The translations under genes and the position numbers were made by a program. The notes below the pieces were generated by a model, which saw only the letters and a program-made list of their open reading frames with translations, made no database searches and was not told the origin of the DNA. Shown here piece after piece: positions 1-6,157 of a DNA stretch of 10,180 bases (position 1 is the stretch's first letter; each line of letters opens with the position of its first letter). Source of the stretch: Deltaproteobacteria bacterium (GTDB lineage Bacteria; Desulfobacterota; G020345765); contig JAUWWP010000062.1 of NCBI GenBank assembly GCA_030616835.1, forward strand, positions 1 to 10,180, written 5' to 3'.

Positions 1-3
1 ACT

Positions 4-24
4 AAAAAACTGGGTCACCACCCA
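4..24 (-). terminator. Rho-independent terminator after the chemoreceptor gene
   Basis: Read on the minus strand, a TGGGT/ACCCA stem (plus-strand 20-24 and 11-15) closes a GGTG loop and is followed after one G by six U (plus-strand A4-A9). It lies 14 bases past the chemoreceptor stop codon, where a terminator is expected. The stem is short (5 bp) but GC-rich. Confidence 0.6.
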
Positions 25-37
25 TATTTACAGACAC

Positions 38-2650
38 CTATAACCGAAAATTATTCACTTCTTCCTTCAGGTGATTTACCTGTTCTTTCAGAACCTCTAC
101 CGCGGTAAACATCTCGGTAGAGCTGGAGAGGTTACTCTGAGTAACCTCCTTGATGTTTTCGATGGCCTTGATCACCTGCTCGCCGCCCTGGGCCTGCTCT
201 TGGGTAGCCTGATTGATTTGTTTGACCATGTCCATGATATTCTCCATCGATTGAGTAATTAATTTGCTTCCCCGTGCCTGCTCCTGGGTAGTTCTCTTTA
301 CCTGGAGGGTTACCCTTTTCATCTGCTCGGCGGCTTTCATTATCTGCTCACTCCCCCGTGCCTGCTCCTGAGTGGCCTTGGCGGTCTCCTGCACCATCTC
401 CGCTATCTTCTCCATGTCCTCGGTAACATGCTTGCTGGACTTAGTCTGATCAACAGTAGCCTTGGCTATCCCGGCTATCATCTCACTGGACGTCTTAATG
501 CTCTCCAGAATCTTCTCTAAGGCATCCCCTGCTCTCCGTGAGAGCTGAACACCCTCTTCCACACTCTGAGCCCCGGCAGCCATGGCGCCAACCGCCTTGT
601 TAGACCCCTCCTGAACCGCCTGGATCAATACCGCGATTTCTTTGGTCGAAGCAGCAGTCCTTTCCGCCAGATCCCGGATCTCATCCGCTACCACGGCAAA
701 CCCTCTTCCATGCTCTCCGGCCTGAGCTGCTAAGATGGCTGCATTCAGGGCCAGAAGATTAGTCTCCTCGGCAACCTCCTCGATGACGTTTAAGATCTTT
801 CCGATCTCAGCGGTCCTTCCTCCCAAGCTATTTATGACCATGGCCGCCTCCTGAACAGCCACTTTTATCTTGTCTATTCCCTTTATCGTTGAGTTAACCG
901 CCTGAACGCCCATCTGGGCATCCTCCCCTACCTTTTCCGAAAGCTTGGAGGTCTCATTTGCACTAAACTCGACCTCTTTTATCGAGGCATCCATCTCCAT
1001 CATTGAAGAAGCGGTTTCCTCGGCAATATTGGAGAGGGCCTCCGCGTTCTCGGCCACCTGCCGGTTAGCTATTGCCATCTGGCTGATGGCCGAAGTGGTT
1101 TCCTCTACCGAACTCGAAAGGCTCTCTACATTTTCAGCAACCTCACCAATAGTTGTACTCATCTCAAAGACAGAAGATGAGCTCTCATCAGCAGAAGCAA
1201 AAAGGACCTCCACATTCTCCGCTACCCCGCTGATCGAGGCTCCCATCTCCTCCATGGAGGAAGAGGTATCCTCCACTGAGGCAGATTGAGAGGTTGCTCC
1301 CTGGGAAACCCTCTGTGAGCCTTCCGCAACCCTGGTAGCAACTGAATCCAGATTAAGCTCAGCCTCACCTATTTTCTTAATCATCACTCTTAGATTGCTA
1401 ATCATTTTCTTGAGGCTCATCGCCAGATGACCCACTTCATTCTGCGACATTACCGTCACATCCTTGCTGAGATCGCCCTCAGAAATACCTTCCAGTAAAG
1501 CAGCAACCTTCTTCAGAGGCGCGGAGACATCATTACCTACCAAAAAGGCGATCCCTACTGTAATAATTAGGGTGACCAGAAATAAAGCCACAGAACCCCT
1601 CACCATCCCGGAGAGCTTAACCTTATAATCCTCCCAGGGGTATACCGCAGCCAGATACCACCCTTTAGTCTCTAAATGGGTTCGAGCTACAATTTTAATG
1701 GACTTGGAGTCCATGGCTAAAAAACAATCACTGCTTCCCAGGAAAGCAGCGATAAGAGACTTACCTGATTCTCCCTCGGCTCCAACTTTTTTTCCAATTA
1801 TAGTGTTAACGACCTGTTGATCCAACTCCTCTTTAAGCTCTCCGGTAACCCTTCTCCCTTCCTCATTCAAAATAAAGGCATATCCCGAACGGCCAACATC
1901 AATCTCGTCTAAATAGGCCCTCAGTGAGCTAATTCCCTGCCCCTCCTTTATCAAATCATCGATCCTCTCTGCCCGCTCTCTTAACTGGGTCAACCTCGCT
2001 TGAGCTATCTCTTCCGCTAAAACGAGGCGGGCCTGAGAGTAGTCCATAACGCTGGACAGAAGCAAAGCAATAATGGCCAGGGAGGCAAAAGAGGCTAAAA
2101 GAGTGGCCCGGATCCCTATCCTGAATCCCTTTTCCTCCCTCCCCTCTATGGAAACGGGGTATTCGACCAGGATCCTCTCTATCTCTGGCCGCAAGGTTAG
2201 TTTGAAGAAGAAGTTCACAAATAGGGCCACTAGGATACTTGCACTTAGAGCGCCGAAGACCAGCTTAGCCACCTCACTCATCGGAAAACCCACGAATTGA
2301 AACATAACTATTAGCTGGATTGTAACTCCTGTTAACCAGCAGAGAATGGTTAAGGAAGAAATGATCAAGGGAAATTTTAGGGCAGCCTCTAAGGCCTTCG
2401 TCGCCATTAAATCCGTCTTTTCTCCCTCTTCATACAGAAGGAGCAGTACTGGTTTAATATACCAGTTAATTACCCCTACCATGATTATAAATATTATTGG
2501 CACCACGATGAGCAGGGGTATCACTGCGGGGATAATCGCTTGAGTAACCTTGGGATAAAGAGACAGAACATACAAGAATTCCACCAGAATACCAATTATT
2601 GAGCTGATAGTGACGATCAATATCAATTTAGTCCTCAGACTTAACTTCAC
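38..2650 (-). CDS. Methyl-accepting chemotaxis protein with a four-helix membrane module and Cache-like sensor
   Basis: A membrane chemoreceptor that would sense a ligand and control CheA/CheW. Visible in order: four hydrophobic segments (about residues 8-30, 40-62, 93-115, 127-150); a fifth (182-202); a periplasmic region resembling a single Cache domain (about 204-350, with GYAFILNEEGR near 256 and GWYLAAVYPW near 330); a sixth segment (352-372); HAMP (about 373-426); and a very long coiled-coil signalling domain. Its hairpin tip is intact at 624-665, with EETNLLALNAAI, GEHGRGFAVVADEIR and LAERT. Most receptors have two membrane helices, so the first four are extra. Each signalling arm carries four 28-residue repeats. 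There is no C-terminal CheR-tethering pentapeptide (ends NNFRL). The start is GTG, set by AAGGAGG five bases upstream. The gene lies 39 bases after the M50 protease gene on the same strand, probably in one operon. The ligand is unknown. Confidence 0.95.
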   Translation of the reverse strand: MKLSLRTKLILIVTISSIIGILVEFLYVLSLYPKVTQAIIPAVIPLLIVVPIIFIIMVGVINWYIKPVLLLLYEEGEKTDLMATKALEAALKFPLIISSLTILCWLTGVTIQLIVMFQFVGFPMSEVAKLVFGALSASILVALFVNFFFKLTLRPEIERILVEYPVSIEGREEKGFRIGIRATLLASFASLAIIALLLSSVMDYSQARLVLAEEIAQARLTQLRERAERIDDLIKEGQGISSLRAYLDEIDVGRSGYAFILNEEGRRVTGELKEELDQQVVNTIIGKKVGAEGESGKSLIAAFLGSSDCFLAMDSKSIKIVARTHLETKGWYLAAVYPWEDYKVKLSGMVRGSVALFLVTLIITVGIAFLVGNDVSAPLKKVAALLEGISEGDLSKDVTVMSQNEVGHLAMSLKKMISNLRVMIKKIGEAELNLDSVATRVAEGSQRVSQGATSQSASVEDTSSSMEEMGASISGVAENVEVLFASADESSSSVFEMSTTIGEVAENVESLSSSVEETTSAISQMAIANRQVAENAEALSNIAEETASSMMEMDASIKEVEFSANETSKLSEKVGEDAQMGVQAVNSTIKGIDKIKVAVQEAAMVINSLGGRTAEIGKILNVIEEVAEETNLLALNAAILAAQAGEHGRGFAVVADEIRDLAERTAASTKEIAVLIQAVQEGSNKAVGAMAAGAQSVEEGVQLSRRAGDALEKILESIKTSSEMIAGIAKATVDQTKSSKHVTEDMEKIAEMVQETAKATQEQARGSEQIMKAAEQMKRVTLQVKRTTQEQARGSKLITQSMENIMDMVKQINQATQEQAQGGEQVIKAIENIKEVTQSNLSSSTEMFTAVEVLKEQVNHLKEEVNNFRL
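122..457 (-). repeat. 84-bp tandem repeats encoding the C-terminal arm of the chemoreceptor
   Basis: Four in-frame units of 84 bp (28 residues, four heptads) have equivalent threonines at residues 732, 760, 788 and 816. The last three share TQEQARGS or TQEQAQGG. The first unit (TVDQTKSS) is the most diverged. They extend one strand of the antiparallel coiled coil. Confidence 0.75.
947..1282 (-). repeat. 84-bp tandem repeats encoding the N-terminal arm of the chemoreceptor
   Basis: Four in-frame 28-residue units, marked by VAENVE (476), VAENVE (504), VAENAE (532) and a diverged VEFSAN (560). Each begins with an S-x-E-E/D-T/S-S-like stretch. They mirror the four 28-residue units in the C-terminal arm, as expected if the coiled coil grew by matched insertions on both sides of the hairpin. 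Confidence 0.75.
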
Positions 2651-2655
2651 TTTTT

Positions 2656-2662
2656 CCTCCTT
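2656..2662 (-). promoter_or_regulatory. Ribosome binding site fixing the GTG start of the chemoreceptor gene
   Basis: The minus strand reads AAGGAGG, then five A residues, then GTG. This perfect Shine-Dalgarno at a good distance supports GTG at 2650 rather than any internal ATG. Confidence 0.85.
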
Positions 2663-2689
2663 TTTTATTATGACCCTTCCTGCTCCCTA

Positions 2690-3673
2690 TCAGCTTAGCT
2701 TGAAAGGAACCGGGATGAAGGTCAGGAAAAACACTATTAGGGTGGCCCAGCCCACCACGTTTCGTCTCCTATCCAGAGATATTGAGAGATCCCTGGGTGG
2801 TGGATGTCTAAAACCTATTATTGATAAGAGCAAAGCCAAGATAAACCATCCAATCCAACCAAATCCAAACCAGCTTAATAGACCAAAAAATAAGAGAAAA
2901 AAGAAACTAATTTTCGAGACCTTAACCTGGCGCTCCCCTAAAACAGCATAGGCGATATGACCTCCGTCTAATTGCCCGATAGGCAAAAGGTTAAGAGAAG
3001 TAACGAACAGCCCAATCCATCCGGCAAAGCAGATGGGATGGAGCAAGATATCATAATTTTCCGGGATATTCCCGATAGAAATTCTGGTTAGCAATGAAAA
3101 CAGTAGGGATGAGCCCAGGGTTAATTGCCCGGGAATGTTCTCGATCATCTTAACCTCGGAGAGTTTAATTCCAATAATTACCGCAGGAATAGAAAGGATT
3201 AGACCGGCCAAGGGACCGGCGGCACCGATATCCAGCAGGGCTCTGCGGTCATTTACATAAGAGCGCATCTTAATGAAGGCCCCAAATGTCCCCAGTAGAT
3301 TGGGAGCGGGAATGAAGTAGGGTAGAGTAGCCTCAACCTGATGCCTCCGAGACATAAAATAATGGCCTAATTCATGGGCCAGCAGGATAAGGAGGAGAGT
3401 AAAGGAAAACGGTATGCCCTGAGAAAGAAATGATAGGAGGGAGCTGAAAATTAAGTAAATATTGGGAAGCGTAAAAGAAGTGGGGATGTTCTCCAGTAGC
3501 TCAGGGGGAAAACCGCCTCTTTGAATTGCCCCGGCAGTCAAGGTTGTGAGAACAGTAACCAGAAATAGGATAACTTGAGGCAGGATAGACCTCTTCTGTT
3601 TCCGCCGGAGAGGCAATTGCTCCAGGTATTTATAGTTATTAAAATCTTGTAAAAAACCCTCTTGATCTGACAA
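2690..3673 (-). CDS. Site-2 protease family membrane metalloprotease (peptidase M50)
   Basis: An intramembrane zinc protease of the S2P/M50 family, which cleaves transmembrane substrates such as anti-sigma factors. The zinc motif HELGH is at residues 100-104. The second M50 signature, LNLLPxxxLDGGH, is at 227-239 with D236 as third ligand. Hydrophobic segments lie near 31-50, 70-108, 150-170, 212-232, 246-276 and 305-322. A basic N-terminal stretch (RRKQKR, 23-28) precedes the first one. No PDZ domain is evident. The length and the GPLAG segment (153-157) recall the EGY-like branch of bacterial M50 proteins; that placement is from memory. The start is TTG; an in-frame TAA lies seven codons upstream and no other start falls in between. 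A weak AAAGG sits nine bases before it. No anti-sigma or sigma gene is nearby, so the substrate is unknown. It is the first gene of a probable unit with the chemoreceptor. Confidence 0.92.
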   Translation of the reverse strand: MSDQEGFLQDFNNYKYLEQLPLRRKQKRSILPQVILFLVTVLTTLTAGAIQRGGFPPELLENIPTSFTLPNIYLIFSSLLSFLSQGIPFSFTLLLILLAHELGHYFMSRRHQVEATLPYFIPAPNLLGTFGAFIKMRSYVNDRRALLDIGAAGPLAGLILSIPAVIIGIKLSEVKMIENIPGQLTLGSSLLFSLLTRISIGNIPENYDILLHPICFAGWIGLFVTSLNLLPIGQLDGGHIAYAVLGERQVKVSKISFFFLLFFGLLSWFGFGWIGWFILALLLSIIGFRHPPPRDLSISLDRRRNVVGWATLIVFFLTFIPVPFKLS

Positions 3674-3709
3674 CCTTTTTAGCCTTTCCTCTTATATTTT
3701 CAAGCTCGT

Positions 3710-3786
3710 TGGTGCCCCCGAGGTGACTCGAACACCCGGCACAGGGATTAGGAATCCCTTGCTCTATCCAACTGAGCTACGGGGGC
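3710..3786 (-). tRNA. tRNA-Arg (anticodon CCT), CCA end encoded
   Basis: The minus strand folds into a complete cloverleaf of 77 bases. The acceptor stem is GCCCCCG/CGGGGGC, the D stem GCTC/GAGC with a 9-base loop holding AGTTGG, the anticodon stem AGGGA/TCCCT with loop TTCCTAA, and the T arm GGGTG-TTCGAGT-CACCT. The discriminator is A, followed by an encoded CCA. The anticodon CCT reads the rare AGG arginine codon. It lies between the pilZ-type gene and the M50 gene on the same strand, so it may be processed from a longer transcript. No duplicated 3' end, which would mark an integrated element, is seen in the window. Confidence 0.96.
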
Positions 3787-3819
3787 ATTTTGATAATTTC
3801 AAGGAGTCGGCAGAATCAA

Positions 3820-3870
3820 CTCCTTCGACAGTCCTGTCCTGAGCCCCGATGGACATCGGGGTCGAAGGAG
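3820..3870. repeat. Nested inverted repeat downstream of the PilZ gene
   Basis: Outer arms CTCCTTCGAC (3820-3829) and GTCGAAGGAG (3861-3870) are perfect complements over 10 bp. Inside, CCCCGAT (3844-3850) and ATCGGGG (3855-3861) form a 7-bp hairpin with a GGAC loop. The unit starts eight bases past the stop of the minus-strand PilZ gene. It could act as a 3' transcript-end structure, though it lacks a U tract. The TCCTTCGAC...GTCGAAGGA arms resemble dispersed intergenic repeats known from many bacterial genomes. Confidence 0.7.
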
Positions 3871-3878
3871 CGTTGGTC

Positions 3879-4235
3879 TCAGTTATTCTCCAGCTCCAGA
3901 TAAGCTGCCAGTAACTTTTTATCGTCTTCCTTGAGGTTTAAAAACTTAACCCCTACTCCCGGAACCAATTCGCTGTCCCGGGTTATCTCTTCTGTCATTA
4001 TATAAACAACCTTCCCCAGAACCTCAAGCTGCCTTGGGTTTCCAGGAAGAGAAAAGGACAATTTAATTTCGGTCCCCATTTCATAATAACCGAGTGATTC
4101 CAGAAAAGTTCCTCCGAGACTTATATCTTTGGAATTGAAGTAGGCCATACCCAGACTTCGGCTATTTTTAACTGCCATTTTTACCTTCAGAGGCTTCCGG
4201 GGATATTTCCTTTTTTGGGGAGGCGTTATACTCAA
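3879..4235 (-). CDS. PilZ domain protein, predicted c-di-GMP receptor
   Basis: A 118-residue soluble protein consisting of one PilZ domain, the common effector domain for the second messenger cyclic di-GMP. Both binding motifs are present: RxxxR at R9-R13 (RKYPR) and D/NxSxxG at D37-S39-G42 (DISLGG). The domain closes with the usual GVKF strand near residue 95. There is no enzymatic partner domain, so it probably works by protein contact, for example on flagella, pili or exopolysaccharide machinery. The start is TTG with AAGGA 11 bases upstream; the first ATG comes only at residue 20, after the RxxxR motif, so it would remove ligand binding. A minus-strand promoter lies at 4308-4336. A second PilZ protein is encoded at 6158-6847. 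Confidence 0.9.
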   Translation of the reverse strand: MSITPPQKRKYPRKPLKVKMAVKNSRSLGMAYFNSKDISLGGTFLESLGYYEMGTEIKLSFSLPGNPRQLEVLGKVVYIMTEEITRDSELVPGVGVKFLNLKEDDKKLLAAYLELENN

Positions 4236-4307
4236 TTGATAGTTTTTCCTTGATATAAGAGGGGAAAAAGGCAGCTAAGAAAAAAATGCCCTCTGACATT
4301 CCATAAT

Positions 4308-4336
4308 ATAGTAAGACAATTTCTTCTCTAAGTCAA
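4308..4336 (-). promoter_or_regulatory. Putative promoter of the PilZ gene
   Basis: On the minus strand, TTGACT (4331-4336) is followed by a 17-base spacer and TACTAT (4308-4313), about 70 bases before the TTG start. The -35 matches five of six consensus bases and the -10 four of six, so this is suggestive only. Confidence 0.45.
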
Positions 4337-4434
4337 GAAAAAGCGCCATCAGAACCCCACTGACCAAAACCACTTCCTAAGATCCTCTTATCTTTCTTAA
4401 ATTCCCTATACTGGATAGCCGATCCGCAATCCCC

Positions 4435-4451
4435 TCCCTAGGTGGTAGGGA
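4435..4451. repeat. Hairpin TCCCTA/TAGGGA inside a wider inverted repeat
   Basis: Stem TCCCTA (4435-4440) and TAGGGA (4446-4451) with loop GGTGG. AATTCCCT at 4400-4407 is an alternative partner for AGGGAATT at 4447-4454, so two mutually exclusive folds are possible. It is not followed by a T tract on the plus strand. Confidence 0.4.
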
Positions 4452-4500
4452 ATTGGTAAAGGGGGCGGGGTCACTTAGTCACTTAAGAAGAAGGAGTAGG

Positions 4501-4523
4501 CCCGCACTCTTGACAGAATGAAA
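4501..4523. repeat. Dispersed 23-bp repeat, copy 1
   Basis: It aligns without gaps to 9494-9516, with 20 of 23 bases identical, including the 12-bp core CCCGCACTCTTG and a shared AGAAT. Both copies lie in intergenic sequence. The possible -35 box TTGACA at 4510 lies within it. Confidence 0.55.
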
Positions 4524-4538
4524 GGGAGGAGGTAATAT
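4510..4538 (+). promoter_or_regulatory. Possible promoter upstream of the aldolase gene
   Basis: A perfect TTGACA (4510-4515), a 17-base spacer and TAATAT (4533-4538, four of six bases). It would give a leader of about 130 bases before the aldolase start. The -35 lies inside a dispersed repeat, and the weak -10 keeps confidence modest. Confidence 0.4.
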
Positions 4539-4593
4539 CTTGTATTGCAAATATAACGGTATCTCCATTCTTTATGCGAAAAGGGGAGCCGTC

Positions 4594-4623
4594 AAATCAA
4601 TAATATGCACTGTTGATTTTTAA
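4594..4623 (+). other. AT-rich hairpin with T run in the aldolase leader
   Basis: AAATCAA (4594-4600) pairs with TTGATTT (4613-4619) around a 12-base loop, followed by TT. It looks like a weak terminator or attenuator between the possible promoter at 4510 and the aldolase gene. It is low in GC and may be chance. Confidence 0.3.
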
Positions 4624-4663
4624 AGGGACCAAAAGGAATTGTTAACCGTGAATGAGAGAAAGT

Positions 4664-4670
4664 GAAGGAG
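4664..4670 (+). promoter_or_regulatory. Ribosome binding site deciding the aldolase start
   Basis: GAAGGAG lies eight bases before the ATG at 4679. An earlier in-frame ATG at 4652 has no comparable site and would place this element inside the coding region, so 4679 is preferred. Confidence 0.8.
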
Positions 4671-4678
4671 ACAGAGCC

Positions 4679-5674
4679 ATGAAAAAAACTAATCCGGAAG
4701 AGAGCCCTGCCCGCAAATGGGTTTCCTACCGCCCGGAAATCAAGATCCTGGACTGTACAATTCGCGACGGCGGGCTAATGAATGATCACCTTTTCGATGA
4801 TGAAATCGTGAAGGCTGTGTACTCGGCATGTGTCGAGGGCGGCATCGACTATATGGAAATCGGATATAAAAATTCAAAACGAATCTTTTCCCCGGCTGAG
4901 AACGGTGCTTGGAAGTTTTGTGCAGAAGATGATATCCGACGCATTGTCGGCGAAAACGACACGCCGTTGAAACTCTCGGCTATGGCAGATGCCGAGAAGA
5001 GCGATTACCGTGAAGACATCTTACCCAGCGACCAGAGTGTGTTGAATATGATCCGGGTTGCCACCTACATCCATCAGATACCGTTAGCGTTAGACATGAT
5101 CAAGGATGCCCATGACAAGGGTTATGAAACCACCCTCAACTTGATGGCTGTTTCCGTGGTTCCGGAGCGGGAGCTGGATGAGGCGTTAGAGCTCTTGGCG
5201 AATTCGGAAGTGGGCACTATCTACCTCGTGGACAGTTTTGGAGCCCTCTATAGCGAACAAACTCATTTCCTTTTGGAGAAATACATTAGGTACGCGGAAC
5301 CATGCGGAAAACGGGTCGGGATGCATGCACACAACAATCAACAGTTGGCCTTTGCCAATACCGTTGAGGCGATCATCAAGGGAGCGAACATACTGGACGC
5401 AAGTATGGCAGGACTCGGTCGTGGTGCCGGCAATTGCCCAATCGAACTATTGGTTGGCTTCCTTCATAATCCGAAGTTCCATCTTAGGCCCATCCTCCAG
5501 TGCATTCAGCAACAGATCGAGCCGCTGCGAAAGAAGCTTATGTGGGGATTTGACGCTCCCTACATGATTACGGGGCTTCTAAACCAACATCCGCGTGCTG
5601 CTATAAAATTCAACGCCAGCGAAGACAAAGGCGACATTGTCAAATTCTTCGATTTGATTAGCGAAGAAGAATAG
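4679..5674 (+). CDS. DRE-TIM (HMGL-like) aldolase family protein
   Basis: A 331-residue TIM-barrel protein of the DRE-TIM metallolyase superfamily, which includes 4-hydroxy-2-oxovalerate aldolase, HMG-CoA lyase and isopropylmalate synthase. The signature DCTIRDGG is at residues 25-32 (D25 metal ligand, R29 catalytic arginine, D30). The metal-binding HxH is at H216/H218 within GMHAHNNQ. DSFGALY lies near 185 and AGLGRGAGNCP near 244. There is no C-terminal regulatory or communication domain, so it fits an aldolase-type lyase acting on a 2-oxo acid better than a synthase. No acetaldehyde dehydrogenase partner, as in catechol meta-cleavage operons, is present. The gene stands alone, so its substrate cannot be told. 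The start follows the ribosome binding site at 4664-4670. Base composition (31 G/C of 60 at 4981-5040) resembles the left half of the window, not the AT-rich right half. Confidence 0.88.
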   Translation: MKKTNPEESPARKWVSYRPEIKILDCTIRDGGLMNDHLFDDEIVKAVYSACVEGGIDYMEIGYKNSKRIFSPAENGAWKFCAEDDIRRIVGENDTPLKLSAMADAEKSDYREDILPSDQSVLNMIRVATYIHQIPLALDMIKDAHDKGYETTLNLMAVSVVPERELDEALELLANSEVGTIYLVDSFGALYSEQTHFLLEKYIRYAEPCGKRVGMHAHNNQQLAFANTVEAIIKGANILDASMAGLGRGAGNCPIELLVGFLHNPKFHLRPILQCIQQQIEPLRKKLMWGFDAPYMITGLLNQHPRAAIKFNASEDKGDIVKFFDLISEEE

Positions 5675-5677
5675 AAA

Positions 5678-5726
5678 TGAGGTTGCGCAATACCTCATCT
5701 AACAACTCAATCCACCCAGTTGTTTT
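5678..5726 (+). terminator. Two tandem hairpins after the aldolase gene
   Basis: Hairpin 1: TGAGGT (5678-5683) and ACCTCA (5692-5697) with an 8-base loop. Hairpin 2: AACAACT (5701-5707) and AGTTGTT (5718-5724) with a 10-base loop, running into TTAAAA. The first starts three bases past the stop codon. Neither has a strong T tract, so termination is likely but not certain. Confidence 0.45.
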
Positions 5727-5736
5727 AAAAGCAATG

Positions 5737-5766
5737 TTGTCCCCTATTCCCTTTATTTGGGATAAT
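5737..5766 (+). promoter_or_regulatory. Possible promoter of the small CCHC protein gene
   Basis: TTGTCC (5737-5742), an 18-base spacer and GATAAT (5761-5766, five of six bases). It lies between the aldolase terminator and the small gene, about 50 bases before its start. Confidence 0.4.
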
Positions 5767-5818
5767 GTAATCTCTTCAATATCGTTTATTTTTTCCTCTG
5801 AAGAAAGGAGGCATCTTT

Positions 5819-6016
5819 ATGATGAAAAAAGCAATGGCGTATTGGAGTGTGGTTTGCCCTGGATGTAATATTGGAAGGAAATTTCCAAACTCATTCATTG
5901 GCAAACGGGTAGTTGAACATTGGGAAAGGGGCTGTCCTGTGTACGAAGCATATATGGAGGTGTTTGGGAAAGAAAAAATTAAGGAGAGTGATGTCAAAAA
6001 AGATGAAGAAAAGTGA
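5819..6016 (+). CDS. Small protein with CxxC...HxxxxC zinc-type pattern, function unknown
   Basis: I do not recognise this 65-residue protein. It is very probably real, because AGAAAGGAGG ends seven bases before the ATG and possible promoter and terminator elements bracket it. The notable feature is C13-P-G-C16, followed by H34 and C39 (HWERGC). This C-C-H-C set would suit one structural zinc ion. A CPxC motif with a lone cysteine could instead be redox-active, but a thioredoxin fold is too long to fit. The tail (about 49-65) is highly charged and lysine/glutamate-rich, probably disordered. There is no signal peptide or membrane segment. A second ATG at 5822 is an equally possible start. An alternative frame from 5677 overlapping its 5' end lacks a ribosome binding site. 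Confidence 0.72.
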   Translation: MMKKAMAYWSVVCPGCNIGRKFPNSFIGKRVVEHWERGCPVYEAYMEVFGKEKIKESDVKKDEEK

Positions 6017-6024
6017 TGTATAGG

Positions 6025-6060
6025 GAGTCTTCATCGAAATGACACTCTCAAGCCTTTTTC
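6025..6060 (+). terminator. Probable terminator after the small CCHC gene
   Basis: GAGT (6025-6028) pairs with ACTC (6044-6047) and TCAT (6031-6034) with ATGA (6039-6042), closing a CGAA tetraloop with a small internal bulge. Five T residues follow at 6055-6059. The gap of seven bases between stem and T run weakens the call. Confidence 0.45.
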
Positions 6061-6084
6061 TTCTCTGCCTCATCTTAAGCTCAA

Positions 6085-6109
6085 AATAGGTAGGGGGTCA
6101 AATCTTTGA
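6085..6109. repeat. Dispersed 25-bp repeat, copy 1
   Basis: Identical over 25 bases to 10054-10078; the shared core reads AGGGGGTCAAATCTTTGA. In this copy the core continues into ACCCC, giving a near-palindrome GGGGGTCAAA/TTTGAACCCC (6093-6114) with one mismatch. It lies between the small CCHC gene and the response regulator gene. Confidence 0.85.
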
Positions 6110-6157
6110 ACCCCAATTCCGATCCAGATCTTCTAACAATTAACAAGTGAGGGGAAA

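Larger units (their letters stand above)
4236..4678. other. Gene-free region with divergent promoters and several inverted repeats
   Basis: No credible coding sequence is present. It holds the leftward PilZ promoter (4308-4336), an 8-bp perfect inverted repeat AATTCCCT/AGGGAATT (4400-4407, 4447-4454) and, inside it, a hairpin TCCCTA/TAGGGA (4435-4451). It also holds a dispersed repeat at 4501-4523, a possible rightward promoter (4510-4538) and an AT-rich hairpin (4594-4619) followed by T residues. Confidence 0.6.

Noticed and set aside
71..1289. Plus-strand open frames opposite the chemoreceptor (71-262, 945-1289)
   Set aside because: They are antisense to a clearly real gene; their apparent regularity comes from its repeated coiled-coil codons, and they lack ribosome binding sites.
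2073..2951. Plus-strand open frames at 2073-2300, 2346-2543 and 2610-2951
   Set aside because: All lie opposite the chemoreceptor or M50 genes, with no family features.
3710..3786. tRNA-Arg as an integration (att) site
   Set aside because: No duplicated tRNA 3' end and no integrase gene occur in the window.
4652..4654. Earlier ATG as start of the aldolase
   Set aside because: It has no good ribosome binding site, and a strong one lies inside the resulting frame before ATG 4679.
5238..5567. Second frame within the aldolase gene
   Set aside because: It overlaps the conserved TIM-barrel coding sequence entirely and has no recognisable domain.
5677..5868. Frame starting just after the aldolase stop
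   Set aside because: It spans the hairpins at 5678-5724, overlaps the small CCHC gene out of frame and lacks a ribosome binding site.
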